From the NCBI GenBank assembly GCA_001295775.1, contig LJIA01000010.1:124001-188000 (forward strand): a stretch of 64,000 nucleotides of DNA, written 5' to 3'. Below, one piece after another: positions 10,448-18,920 of this stretch. Numbering within the stretch: the stretch's first letter is position 1; the number at the start of each line of letters is the position of its first letter. Both the position numbers and the translations under genes were made by a program. Under the pieces are notes generated by a model. That model saw only the letters and a program-made list of their open reading frames with translations. It was not told where the DNA came from and did no database searches. This DNA comes from a beta proteobacterium AAP99. Its GTDB lineage: Bacteria; Pseudomonadota; Gammaproteobacteria; Burkholderiales; Burkholderiaceae_C.

Positions 10448-10804
10448 ATTGATGTCCAGCAAAGTGAACCGCCGCGGGCGTGGTTGCTGTCCCCTGTCAA
10501 TCCGGTCGGTCGAAATTTGGCTGGCATCGCTGCACCGGCTTGGACGCCCTACTGCCGTCGCGTGATCGATGCGGAAGGCCACCGGCGACTGCTCCTGGCG
10601 CAGCTCCAAGCTGTTGCGGCGCCAGATGCGATACCCGCCGTGCTGGCGACCCCTGCGCTTCGAAACCCCAATACGGGCCTGCCGATGCAGTGGCACCCAG
10701 AGAAGCGCGAGCTTAGCTATGTCGCCTCGCAGGCCACGGGCGCGATTCCGCAGCGCATTTCGCTCGTGGTGCCCGCGGTCCCTGTGCCATCCGTACACCG
10801 TTGA
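10448..10804 (+). pseudogene. Detached C-terminal part of the preceding gene, in frame after TAG
   Basis: An open frame of 118 codons follows the TAG directly, with no frameshift. It aligns to the C-terminus of the downstream paralog: here PYCRRVIDAEGHRRLLLAQ, there SLCRRGVDTEALRRLVMLQ, then RNPNTGLPMQWHPEKRELSY against RDPSTDQPFATDAAGVELRY. Joined to the upstream part the product would be about 458 residues, against 456 for the paralog. A TTG at 10484 could start an independent peptide, but no ribosome-binding site is convincing. Confidence 0.7.
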
Positions 10805-10821
10805 TTGTTTGTTCTCCGTAC

Positions 10822-12192
10822 ATGGTCCGTCGACCCCTGAAGCTCCTCGGTTGGGCGCTTGCGCTCGTTGCCGCTCTGGCAGTCCTCTGGCTACTGCTCG
10901 CGCTTGTGCTGAGCCGCTTCGACGACCCACCCACACCTGAGGTAGACGCCGCTCTGGCGGAGGCAGCCCGACCGGTGGACTGGTCCGAGGCCAATGGCTT
11001 TGCGTGGCTGGCCGGGCTGGATGCGCCGAAGGATCAGCGTGCCAATGAGTTCGGGCGCTCGCGGCTGGTGTTGGGAGAGCCGGTGCCCGTGGCCGAGCCA
11101 CGCACCGCGCAGGACGCCTTCGGCCAGCCGCTGGAGTTCGCCGTGGGGCCGGGGCAAGCGCCCGGGCCGAGCTTTGATGCCTTGCGCTGCAAACGCAATC
11201 TGAAGGGCGTGAATTGCCAGGCCTGGTACGCCGCGCGACGCCCGCAGCTCGAACTGCGCCTGGAGCCGCCCGATGCGGCGGACCAGCGCTACAGGCAGAT
11301 GCTGCTCGCGCCGAAGTTCGAGGAACCGGTGCTCTCGATCGAGCGTGCGGCCGGCGTGCCTTGGGCTGCGCTCGATGTGGCCGGTGAGCGCTATCTGGCG
11401 CGTGCACTGCTTGCGGCGGCGAACGGGCAGGGTGCAGCAGCAGCGGACGCCGCGCTCGCCAAGCTGGCCTTTGAACGCCGCGCGATGGCCGCGTCGCGCA
11501 GCCTCACGGCCAAGCTGATCTGGGCGGGCCAAGCGCGCAACTCGCTCCTCGCGCTGGCCGACTTGCATGAGCTTCAGCCCAGGCTTGCGGCCCGCAGTGC
11601 GCAGCATGCCGCACTGGCCGCGCCGCTCAGCCCCGAGGAACTTTCGATGGCTGCGGTGATACCGACCGAGATTCTGGCCGCGTCGTCCGTGCTGGGGCAG
11701 GCTTCTGCACAACGGGAGCTTGCGGCACCGGGGGCAGCCACGCACCGGGTCACGGGCTGGATGTCGACCTATCTGATTCGCAAGCAGGCGACCATCAATG
11801 AGATCGCCCGGCGCCATCTGGCGCAAGCGCGCCTGTGCGAAGGCCCTGCGACGACACTGGCTGCGCGCGGGGCGGAGGTACAGGAGGGCTTCAGCAGATT
11901 TAGTGCGATCCGCACCCTGGCCTGGCCGAGCAATCTCGCGGGCGACGTGCTGATCGAGGTCAGCACAGTCAATTGGGCGAGTCTGTGCCGGCGCGGGGTC
12001 GATACCGAAGCGCTGCGCAGGCTGGTCATGCTTCAGGCCGCGAAGACATCTGGCGCCGCGCAGTCCGATTTGCGCGATCCCAGCACGGACCAGCCTTTTG
12101 CCACCGATGCTGCCGGGGTGGAGCTGCGCTACCTCAGCACGGGCGGCGCGGAGTCGACTGAGTACGTGGTGCGTCTGCCGGCCGCTCGCTAG
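10822..12192 (+). CDS. Membrane-anchored protein of unknown function, intact tandem paralog
   Basis: 456 residues. The N-terminal helix (LKLLGWALALVAALAVLWLLLALVL) is followed by a large Ala-rich domain. It has two Cys-containing stretches near the middle (LRCKRNLKGVNCQAWY) whose equivalents in the upstream copy are IECNPLASLVNCVRV, suggesting a conserved disulfide; with the single N-terminal helix this points to a periplasmic domain. The ATG at 10822 lies 17 bases after the end of the upstream copy; an in-frame TTG at 10801 would overlap that stop. No family name is recognised, and the pair probably arose by tandem duplication. No enzyme motif is seen. Confidence 0.8.
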   Translation: MVRRPLKLLGWALALVAALAVLWLLLALVLSRFDDPPTPEVDAALAEAARPVDWSEANGFAWLAGLDAPKDQRANEFGRSRLVLGEPVPVAEPRTAQDAFGQPLEFAVGPGQAPGPSFDALRCKRNLKGVNCQAWYAARRPQLELRLEPPDAADQRYRQMLLAPKFEEPVLSIERAAGVPWAALDVAGERYLARALLAAANGQGAAAADAALAKLAFERRAMAASRSLTAKLIWAGQARNSLLALADLHELQPRLAARSAQHAALAAPLSPEELSMAAVIPTEILAASSVLGQASAQRELAAPGAATHRVTGWMSTYLIRKQATINEIARRHLAQARLCEGPATTLAARGAEVQEGFSRFSAIRTLAWPSNLAGDVLIEVSTVNWASLCRRGVDTEALRRLVMLQAAKTSGAAQSDLRDPSTDQPFATDAAGVELRYLSTGGAESTEYVVRLPAAR

Positions 12193-12464
12193 CGCCGGGT
12201 GGCGCGGCGAGAGGCGTGCCAGGAGCCGGGCAATCGACAGTGAGAAGCGAGAGTTGCACGTCTCGCATCGCTTGCGGGCCCGAAGCGTGCGTTTCGCGAG
12301 AAGCCGTAGGGCGTGGATGCAGAAGCGCTGTATGAGCCATTAAGCTCCCACGGGTGTTTTTGCCCCGGCTGCAGGCGTTGCCCCGCGTGCGCCGGGCGAG
12401 GCTCCTCACCGTCTGCCCAGTCTTGTCTGCGCCCGCCCAGTCCCTCCCTGCCAGCCTCGCTCGC

Positions 12465-14192
12465 ATGCGCCTCCCCGGACTCGCATGGGGCCTGCGCATG
12501 CTGCTGGCGTGGGCGCTGGTCCTGTTCGCCGCGGCCGCGCAGCCGGCCCGGGCGGAGGCCGGTCTCACCTACATGTTTTCCAAGGTGCCGCCGGCGGTGA
12601 CTTCCGCGCTCAGCGTCTACGCGCATGCTGCGAGTGACGCGGCGCCCGAGCAGTTCAAGGACGTGGAGCCCTGGCTGGCACGCAAGACGGCGCTGCCCAA
12701 CGTCGACATGCGCGGCGGGCGCTACTGGCTCAGTCTGCGCATCGCGCCGCAGTCCGCGCCCGGTCTGTGGGTGATCGAGCCGGCCAACAGCTTCTTCAAT
12801 AACGCGCACGTGACGGTGCTGGGCAGCGACGGCTCACGCCAGAGCTTTCAGACCGGCCTGACGACCGACACCGAGTTCGTCCTGCACCGCGGCAAGAGCG
12901 TGAAGCTGGCGGCAGATACGCGCTACTGGGTGCTGGTGGATCTGACCACGCCCTTTTTCTCCTCTCAGCCGCGCGTGGATGTGTGGCCGATCGAGCAGTA
13001 CCGCGAAAAGGTGCTGACGCAGACCGTGCTGCTGCTCATGGCGCTGGGCGCGATGCTCGGCCTGCTGATGTTCAACTTGTTCATCGGCCTGTGGTCGCGC
13101 CAGCGCACCGCCACGCTGTATGCCCTGCAGCTGATCTGCAGCGTGGTCGGCTGGAGTTTCTACTTCAATGTGCCCTATGACTGGCTGGGTGTTACGGACT
13201 GGCGTGTGAACTATGCGCCGTGGTTCTTCCTGCTCTCCATCACGCACTGCTACTTCTGCATCCACTTCCTCGAGCTGCGCCGGATCGGACCGAGCCTGGC
13301 GCGCGTGGGCGACTGGCTGGCGCTGCTGGCGGCGGCCTTGCTGCCAGTGTGCTGGCTGGCGCCGGCCTATTCGCACCTTGTGGCGACCTTCGTGGTCGGC
13401 AGTGCGGTCAGCTTTGCCGTGGCCAGTGCGATCTGGGCGCTTTCGCGCCGCTACCGGCCGGCGCGTTTCTTCCTGCTGGCCTATCTGGCGGTGCTGATTC
13501 CCGGGCTGATCATCCTGCCGCCGAATCTGGGCATCATCCCGGACTTTGTCGAGAACTCGGACCTGCTGACCCTGCTGGGCACTGCACTGGAGGCCATGCT
13601 GCTGGGCTTTGCGCAGGCAGACCAGCTGGCGCTGGCCGACCGCTCGCGCGAGCAATTTCGCCAGCAGATGCAGGACGCCCGCCGGCTGGCCGATACGGAT
13701 GCACTGACGGAGTTGGGCAACCGGCACGCCTTCGACAAGGCGCTGGAGGAGTATCTGACCCAGCAGCGCCTGGGAGCGAGCGGCGCGCTGCTGATCACGA
13801 TCATCGACCTGGACGGTCTGAAGGTCATCAACGACACCCGCGGTCACGCGCATGGCGACGCGCTGATCCGCGCAGTGGCGGCAGAACTGGCCGCGCTGCA
13901 GATCGGCCGCTGCCGGGCCTACCGGCTCGGTGGCGATGAGTTCGCGCTGCTGTCGATCAACGGCGACAGCCAGGCGCTGGCGACCGCCTTGTCGGACTGC
14001 GAGAAGCGGTTGCGCGAGACGGACTTCCCGGAAGCCGGGCTGTCCTTCGGCATGAGCATGGCATCGAACCCGCGCAGCCTGATCTCGGCGCGCGAGCTCA
14101 CCGAACTCGTGGCGCTGGCCGATGGCCGGATGTACGAACACAAACGCGATCGGCGGCAGGGCCCCAGAGCCCTGCGCGCGGAGGCCGCATGA
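12465..14192 (+). CDS. Diguanylate cyclase with 7TMR-DISM sensor (GGDEF)
   Basis: 575 residues. A signal peptide (ends near QPARAEA) is followed by a periplasmic 7TMR-DISM extracellular domain with a WLSLRI-type beta segment, then seven transmembrane helices (about residues 185-385), then a GGDEF domain. The active-site loop is intact (RLGGDEFALL), preceded by TDALTELGNRHAF and IDLDGLKVINDTRGHAHGD. It should make cyclic di-GMP from two GTP at the inner membrane in response to a periplasmic ligand. The RxxD inhibitory site usually found just before GGDEF is absent (GRCRAYRLGGDEF). An upstream in-frame ATG at 12354 would add 37 residues before the signal peptide; 12465 is preferred. Confidence 0.93.
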   Translation: MRLPGLAWGLRMLLAWALVLFAAAAQPARAEAGLTYMFSKVPPAVTSALSVYAHAASDAAPEQFKDVEPWLARKTALPNVDMRGGRYWLSLRIAPQSAPGLWVIEPANSFFNNAHVTVLGSDGSRQSFQTGLTTDTEFVLHRGKSVKLAADTRYWVLVDLTTPFFSSQPRVDVWPIEQYREKVLTQTVLLLMALGAMLGLLMFNLFIGLWSRQRTATLYALQLICSVVGWSFYFNVPYDWLGVTDWRVNYAPWFFLLSITHCYFCIHFLELRRIGPSLARVGDWLALLAAALLPVCWLAPAYSHLVATFVVGSAVSFAVASAIWALSRRYRPARFFLLAYLAVLIPGLIILPPNLGIIPDFVENSDLLTLLGTALEAMLLGFAQADQLALADRSREQFRQQMQDARRLADTDALTELGNRHAFDKALEEYLTQQRLGASGALLITIIDLDGLKVINDTRGHAHGDALIRAVAAELAALQIGRCRAYRLGGDEFALLSINGDSQALATALSDCEKRLRETDFPEAGLSFGMSMASNPRSLISARELTELVALADGRMYEHKRDRRQGPRALRAEAA

Positions 14193-14211
14193 AGACAACC
14201 CTGGAGAATGC

Positions 14212-15579
14212 ATGCCCCTGAATACCACGTGTCCCGGCTTGACCTCGCGCTCTGCGCTCAAGGCAGCCGTATTCGCTGCCTTGAGCGCAGCCTTTGCTTC
14301 GCCCGTGCTGGCCAGCGGGTTTGCGGTGCAGGATCAGTCCGCCGCCAGTCTTGGTCTGGGGCATGTGGGGGTTGCCTTGGCCGACGACGCAGCGACCGCG
14401 CTCAACAACCTTGCAGCGACCACCGAGCTGCGCGGCGCCCACTATGCGCTCAATCTCGGCGGTATTCGGCTCGGCGCAAAGTTCAGCAATCAGGGCTCCT
14501 TGTCACCCGCCGGCACCCCGGCCAATGGCGGTGCGCAGACCAGCGCGGATGGCGCGGCGCCCCTGCTGTCCTTTTTCTACACGCGACCCCTGGCCAAGGA
14601 CCTGAGCCTGGGCTTTGCGCTGTTCACGCCCTTCGGACTGTCGACCACCTATGAGAACAGCTGGGTAGGGCGCTATCAGGTGCAGAAGGCTGAACTGAAG
14701 ACGCTGTCGCTCATGCCGAGCCTGGCCTGGCGGGTGTCAGACCAGCTCTCGGTCGGTGCCGGACTCAATGTGATGCGCGCCGAGGCCACGCTGCGCAGCG
14801 CCGTGGACTTTGGCACGCTGTGCTTCGTGGCGATCAGCCCGACTGCCTGTGCCGGCGCGGGCATCGGCCCGCAGGGCGCAGACGGCACGGCCACGATCAA
14901 GGGCAGCAGCTGGGATGTAGGCTATCAACTCGCGGCGCACGTCAGGCCTGCGGAAGGCACGCGCATCGGTCTGCAATACAAGAGCAAGATGAAGCAGGAG
15001 ATCAGCGGTGACGCACGCTTTGCCAACCCGACCCTGCCCGGGCCATTCGCGGCGCTGACCCAAACGCCTGCGACCACCAACGGTGGCATTCGCAGTGCGC
15101 TGGACCTGCCGGAGTCACTGACGCTTGGCGTCGCCCAGGCGCTGAGCAAGGACACCGAACTGGTCGCGGAATACGCCTGGACCCGCTGGAGCCGCGTGCA
15201 GGACCTGCGTATCCGCTTTGCCAATGGCGCCCCGGATTCCGTAACGCGCTTTGGCTGGAAGGACACCAGCAAGTTCGGCGTGGGCGTGAAACACCGCCTG
15301 AACAGCCAGTGGCTGTTGCGCGGCGGGCTGGAGACCGAGAGCAGCGCGGTGACGGATGCCAACCGCAACGCCGTGGTGCCGGACAGCCGCCGGACGTTCG
15401 TCGGCCTGGGGGCGCGCTACCTGAGTTCGGCCACAACGAGCTGGGACTTCGGCTACGGGCACATCCGCTTTGCACGATCCAGCATCAACAATGCGGTGCT
15501 TGGGCAGGGCACGGTCACGGGCCGCTATGCCCTGGATTCCGATCACTTCGGCGTGCAGTTCAACCGGCAGTTCAAGTAA
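14212..15579 (+). CDS. OmpP1/FadL-family outer-membrane transporter
   Basis: 455 residues. A signal peptide ends at PVLAS, and the mature protein opens with GFAVQDQSAASLGLGHVGVA, the classic FadL-family plug start with the AVQDQSA signature. The rest has alternating beta-strand character and ends in NRQFK, an aromatic-containing C-terminal strand. FadL proteins let long-chain fatty acids and other hydrophobic compounds diffuse across the outer membrane. The ATG at 14212 has GGAG 7 bases upstream and lies 19 bases after the diguanylate cyclase stop, so the two may be cotranscribed. Substrate is not deducible. A hairpin follows the stop. Confidence 0.93.
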   Translation: MPLNTTCPGLTSRSALKAAVFAALSAAFASPVLASGFAVQDQSAASLGLGHVGVALADDAATALNNLAATTELRGAHYALNLGGIRLGAKFSNQGSLSPAGTPANGGAQTSADGAAPLLSFFYTRPLAKDLSLGFALFTPFGLSTTYENSWVGRYQVQKAELKTLSLMPSLAWRVSDQLSVGAGLNVMRAEATLRSAVDFGTLCFVAISPTACAGAGIGPQGADGTATIKGSSWDVGYQLAAHVRPAEGTRIGLQYKSKMKQEISGDARFANPTLPGPFAALTQTPATTNGGIRSALDLPESLTLGVAQALSKDTELVAEYAWTRWSRVQDLRIRFANGAPDSVTRFGWKDTSKFGVGVKHRLNSQWLLRGGLETESSAVTDANRNAVVPDSRRTFVGLGARYLSSATTSWDFGYGHIRFARSSINNAVLGQGTVTGRYALDSDHFGVQFNRQFK

Positions 15580-15580
15580 A

Positions 15581-15622
15581 GGCGAAGCGCTGCGCTTATA
15601 TGGACCAGCGCGGCGCTTCGCC
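15581..15622. terminator. Bidirectional terminator-like hairpin
   Basis: Perfect 10-base arms GGCGAAGCGC (15581-15590) and GCGCTTCGCC (15613-15622), starting 2 bases after the FadL gene stop and ending 8 bases before the stop of the convergent gene. No strong U-tract, but the location between convergent genes fits a shared terminator. Confidence 0.6.
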
Positions 15623-15630
15623 CGTCAGGC

Positions 15631-18600
15631 TCAGAAGCCTTCCTCGCCGTGGATCACTGCGGGGTAGCCGCTAAGCGCGCGGCTGGCCTGCATGCCGCCC
15701 ATGACTGCCGCTTCAACGCAGCCGGCATCCAATCCGGTCTTGAGCCAGTCGCCCGCGATCACCATGTTCACGAAGCCGGTCTGATCAGCCTTCAGGCGGT
15801 ACTGACTGCTGTTGACCACAGAGATCACATAGCGCTCGCTGGGGTCGATGTTGGCGCGCCAGTACTGGCTGTTGAAGCGCTCCTGGCCATTGCCGCCCTG
15901 TGGGTCCGTGAGCCAGTCGAAGCGAAACTGCCCGGAACGCGGCAGCGCGAGCGGCCAGAGTGCACCGATCTCGGTGTTGAGCTGGTTGATGGCCGACTGT
16001 TTCACCTGATTAGCGCAGCGTGCAGGAAAGCCGCTGTCGCTGTAGGGCGCGTACTGGCTCATGGGCAGAGCGCTGCAGAAGTAGCTCACGTTCTTCGGTG
16101 CCTGGCTGCTCGGCCAGCTTTCGCGGCAGAGCAGCTGGTCCATCGGTGCCCACGTATCAAAGGGCTCCACAAAGGAAGACAGCACGGGTTCCTGGCCGTC
16201 GCGGTTCAGCAGCGTCCAGCCCAGCCCGGCAATATCCTGGCTGAGCCAGACCTGATAGGCCTGCGTGGCCACAGCCTTGACCTGCGCCGCGCACTGCGCC
16301 AGGCCTGCGCTGATGGGGAAGAGCTTGGCTGCCACATCAGGCAGGCTGGCCACGGAGAGACCGAAGACGACCCGATCGAAGTCCGTACCGCGTGTCAGCT
16401 GCACGGAGGGCAGCGGCTGGCCACTGGCGGCGTACCAGACTTCCGGCCAGTCGCTCCAGTTCGATTCGAGGTTGATGTTGTGCGCCTGGAGCAGCGCGGC
16501 CTGCTGCTGCTCGATCTGCCCGTACTGCGGGGTCGAAGGCCAGCTCGGCAGGCCCAGCACATCCACCAGCGGGTCGTACTCGGTGCGGCCGGGCACCAGG
16601 GCTACCTGCTGCTGCAGCGTGATGCCATCCACGGTGTGCTGACCGTGCGCGTCAGTGCCCGGCTGCAGGTCAGTGAGCTTGTGGAAGAACTTGAACTTCA
16701 CGCCGCGTGCCTTGAGGACCTCGTACAGCGGGCCGAAGACCACATCTCCCATGCCGGCCTGCATCTTGAACATGATGCCGCCGTGGTAGCACATGGCCAC
16801 CTTCATCATGCCGCGCAGCATCGTGCCGGCCTCGATGTTGGGCTTGTCGAAGTCACCGTCCTCGTAGGCAAAGACCAGATCGTAGAAGCCGCGCACAGGC
16901 GCGCTGTAGACCGTGTACTTGCGGTTGGCGCCGTGCTTGATCAGCCACTGGTAGAAGTCGATGTCATTGATCGCCTCGAAGCCTTCGGTGAAGACGTGAT
17001 CCTTCACCATGCCGGCTAGGGTGGTAGTGGCCAGATCGATGCAGATGTACAGGCGCCGCAGGTCGTCGCCGAAGTCCTTGGTCCCGGCAATCTCGTCTTC
17101 GAGCAGTTCGTTGATCCAGGCGCGGATGCCCAGCGCCGCATCTGCCAGAAGGCCGTGGGTTGCGGGGTCGTGGTCTTCGATGTTCAGCTCAAGGCTCTGA
17201 ACCAGCGCCTCGACCGCGCCGCCCACCTCGTGCAGGTCGGCACGCAGGTCCTCGATGTCGGCCCTCAGGTGCGCCGCCAGTTTCTCCAGCCACGAGGCAT
17301 TCGACGCTGGCGCAGGCCGCGCTGCCGCGCGCGCTGCGGCGTGGGCCGTATGCAGCTCGCCCAGCCACATCTTGAGCCAGGCGATCCCGGTCTGGATGGC
17401 GGCCCAGAGGGTCAGGCGCTCGCTGTGGTTGCCCGGCACGCCCGGGCGCAGCGGGGTGTTGATCGGCCACAGACGCCACTGGCCGTCCACGTTCTCGGTC
17501 AGGGTGATGAACTGCTGCGGCTTGAATGCGTCCGTCCAGGCGGCCAGCGGGCTGCCCGCCGGGCGATTGAGCTCGCGATAGGCCCGTTGCATGACCTTGA
17601 AGGCGTTGTCGTAGAAGCCGAACCAGATGTGCAGGCCATGCTCCTCGATGCGCTGGCCCAGCTTGGGGTTGCGCCCGCTGGCGCCCTTGCCGCCCAGGCG
17701 CCAGCCCATCTGGTAGACGGTGATCTCGTAGCGGTTCTGCCAGCCCGGCTCGTTGCTCAAGCAGAAGGCCGCGGTCATCGCACCCACGCCACCGCCCAGC
17801 ACGGCGATCTTCTCGGGCTTCACCACGGAGTTGTCCACCAGCTCCTGACCCGGCTGCACGGCAAAGTCATACTCGACCCGGAAGGGCAGGATCGCATCCT
17901 GCACCCCGATCTTCAGCCCGAGGCTCTCGCTGAGCGGGAAGCTGTCAAAGGCGTACAGATTGACTTGCCACTGCCCGCCCAGCATCTTGACACTCCGGAT
18001 GGCATTGACCGGGGTATGCGCGGCCACCACCGCCTGATAGACCGCGCGCTCGCCGGCGGCATCCGGAAACTGCTTCAGAAAGATCTGATCCATCGCCGGG
18101 TGGAACAGCATGTCCGCAAACTGCGCGTAGGCCGCTTCGCCCAGATGCAGGCTGGCGGGCTCGCTCTTCATCAGATCGATGATTTCCCTGAAGGCCTCGC
18201 CAAAGGCGGCAAGCGGCGTATCGCTCTGGCCATTGGCACTGACGTTCACATCCAGCAGGGGATGGAAGGTCAGCTGTGTGTCCGGCGAGAAGGGCTCGAA
18301 GCCCTTGGCCGCCAGCGTGAGCTGCTGCACCGGCTGGCCGGGTGCAGGCATCGTGTACTGGCACTCGTACTTGGGGTAGCCGTACAGCTCGCGCCCGTTG
18401 ATCAGGGCCATGCAGTCGTCCACCCAGATATGCATCGGGTAGAAATACACATGGCTGGCCTCGGTGCTGCCGGCCAGGACCTGTCCCACGACCACCCAGG
18501 TGATGATGTCGGTTTCCTTGCCCCAGCCCTTGGCACGATCCACCGGGAAGTCGCTGTGTGCCTTGGCAATCGCCGTGAAGGTCAGCATCACATAGCTGCT

Positions 18601-18780
18601 CATGACCTTGAACTGCATCTTGCCCTGCGTGGCCTGGTTCAGCGTCGCATCCACACTGGCCTGCAGCGCGGCCAATGAACCGGGGACCCAGCAGCCGATC
18701 ATGTCGGCCTGATTGAGCGCCAGCGGCGGGTGCATCAACACGGAGCCCTTGGGGTAGAGATAGGGCGGGCGCTGGGTCAT
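15631..18780 (-). CDS. Acetoacetate-decarboxylase-like / FAD-dependent oxidoreductase fusion protein
   Basis: 1049 residues, two fused modules. Residues about 1-290 resemble acetoacetate decarboxylase: NGRELYGYPKYE aligns with the Schiff-base lysine motif (GREL..YPKK in the clostridial enzyme), so Lys137 would be catalytic, but the second lysine, which lowers its pKa, is Tyr138 here. Residues about 324-1049 are a flavin oxidoreductase of the phytoene-desaturase/amine-oxidase type: dinucleotide motif KIAVLGGGVGAM, then GWRLGGKGASGRN, EEHGLHIWFGFYDNAF and a C-terminal FAD-closing segment (VNMVIAGDWLKTGLDAGCVEAAVMGG). The ATG at 18780 has a perfect AGGAGG (18786-18791). It is not operonic with neighbours. 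The linked reaction is unknown; a decarboxylase acting with a desaturase/oxidase on one substrate is inference. Confidence 0.85.
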   Translation of the reverse strand: MTQRPPYLYPKGSVLMHPPLALNQADMIGCWVPGSLAALQASVDATLNQATQGKMQFKVMSSYVMLTFTAIAKAHSDFPVDRAKGWGKETDIITWVVVGQVLAGSTEASHVYFYPMHIWVDDCMALINGRELYGYPKYECQYTMPAPGQPVQQLTLAAKGFEPFSPDTQLTFHPLLDVNVSANGQSDTPLAAFGEAFREIIDLMKSEPASLHLGEAAYAQFADMLFHPAMDQIFLKQFPDAAGERAVYQAVVAAHTPVNAIRSVKMLGGQWQVNLYAFDSFPLSESLGLKIGVQDAILPFRVEYDFAVQPGQELVDNSVVKPEKIAVLGGGVGAMTAAFCLSNEPGWQNRYEITVYQMGWRLGGKGASGRNPKLGQRIEEHGLHIWFGFYDNAFKVMQRAYRELNRPAGSPLAAWTDAFKPQQFITLTENVDGQWRLWPINTPLRPGVPGNHSERLTLWAAIQTGIAWLKMWLGELHTAHAAARAAARPAPASNASWLEKLAAHLRADIEDLRADLHEVGGAVEALVQSLELNIEDHDPATHGLLADAALGIRAWINELLEDEIAGTKDFGDDLRRLYICIDLATTTLAGMVKDHVFTEGFEAINDIDFYQWLIKHGANRKYTVYSAPVRGFYDLVFAYEDGDFDKPNIEAGTMLRGMMKVAMCYHGGIMFKMQAGMGDVVFGPLYEVLKARGVKFKFFHKLTDLQPGTDAHGQHTVDGITLQQQVALVPGRTEYDPLVDVLGLPSWPSTPQYGQIEQQQAALLQAHNINLESNWSDWPEVWYAASGQPLPSVQLTRGTDFDRVVFGLSVASLPDVAAKLFPISAGLAQCAAQVKAVATQAYQVWLSQDIAGLGWTLLNRDGQEPVLSSFVEPFDTWAPMDQLLCRESWPSSQAPKNVSYFCSALPMSQYAPYSDSGFPARCANQVKQSAINQLNTEIGALWPLALPRSGQFRFDWLTDPQGGNGQERFNSQYWRANIDPSERYVISVVNSSQYRLKADQTGFVNMVIAGDWLKTGLDAGCVEAAVMGGMQASRALSGYPAVIHGEEGF

Positions 18781-18920
18781 GGTGTCCTCCTGAATTCTTG
18801 TGTGCGGCGAGTCTAGGGGCGCTTCATGAAAAGCCCGGCATGCAACTGGCATCTGCGTTGGATTCTGCGCATCTGATCCACCTGCCGTTGCGCCAGGTGT
18901 GCACAGACGCCCCGGCGATA

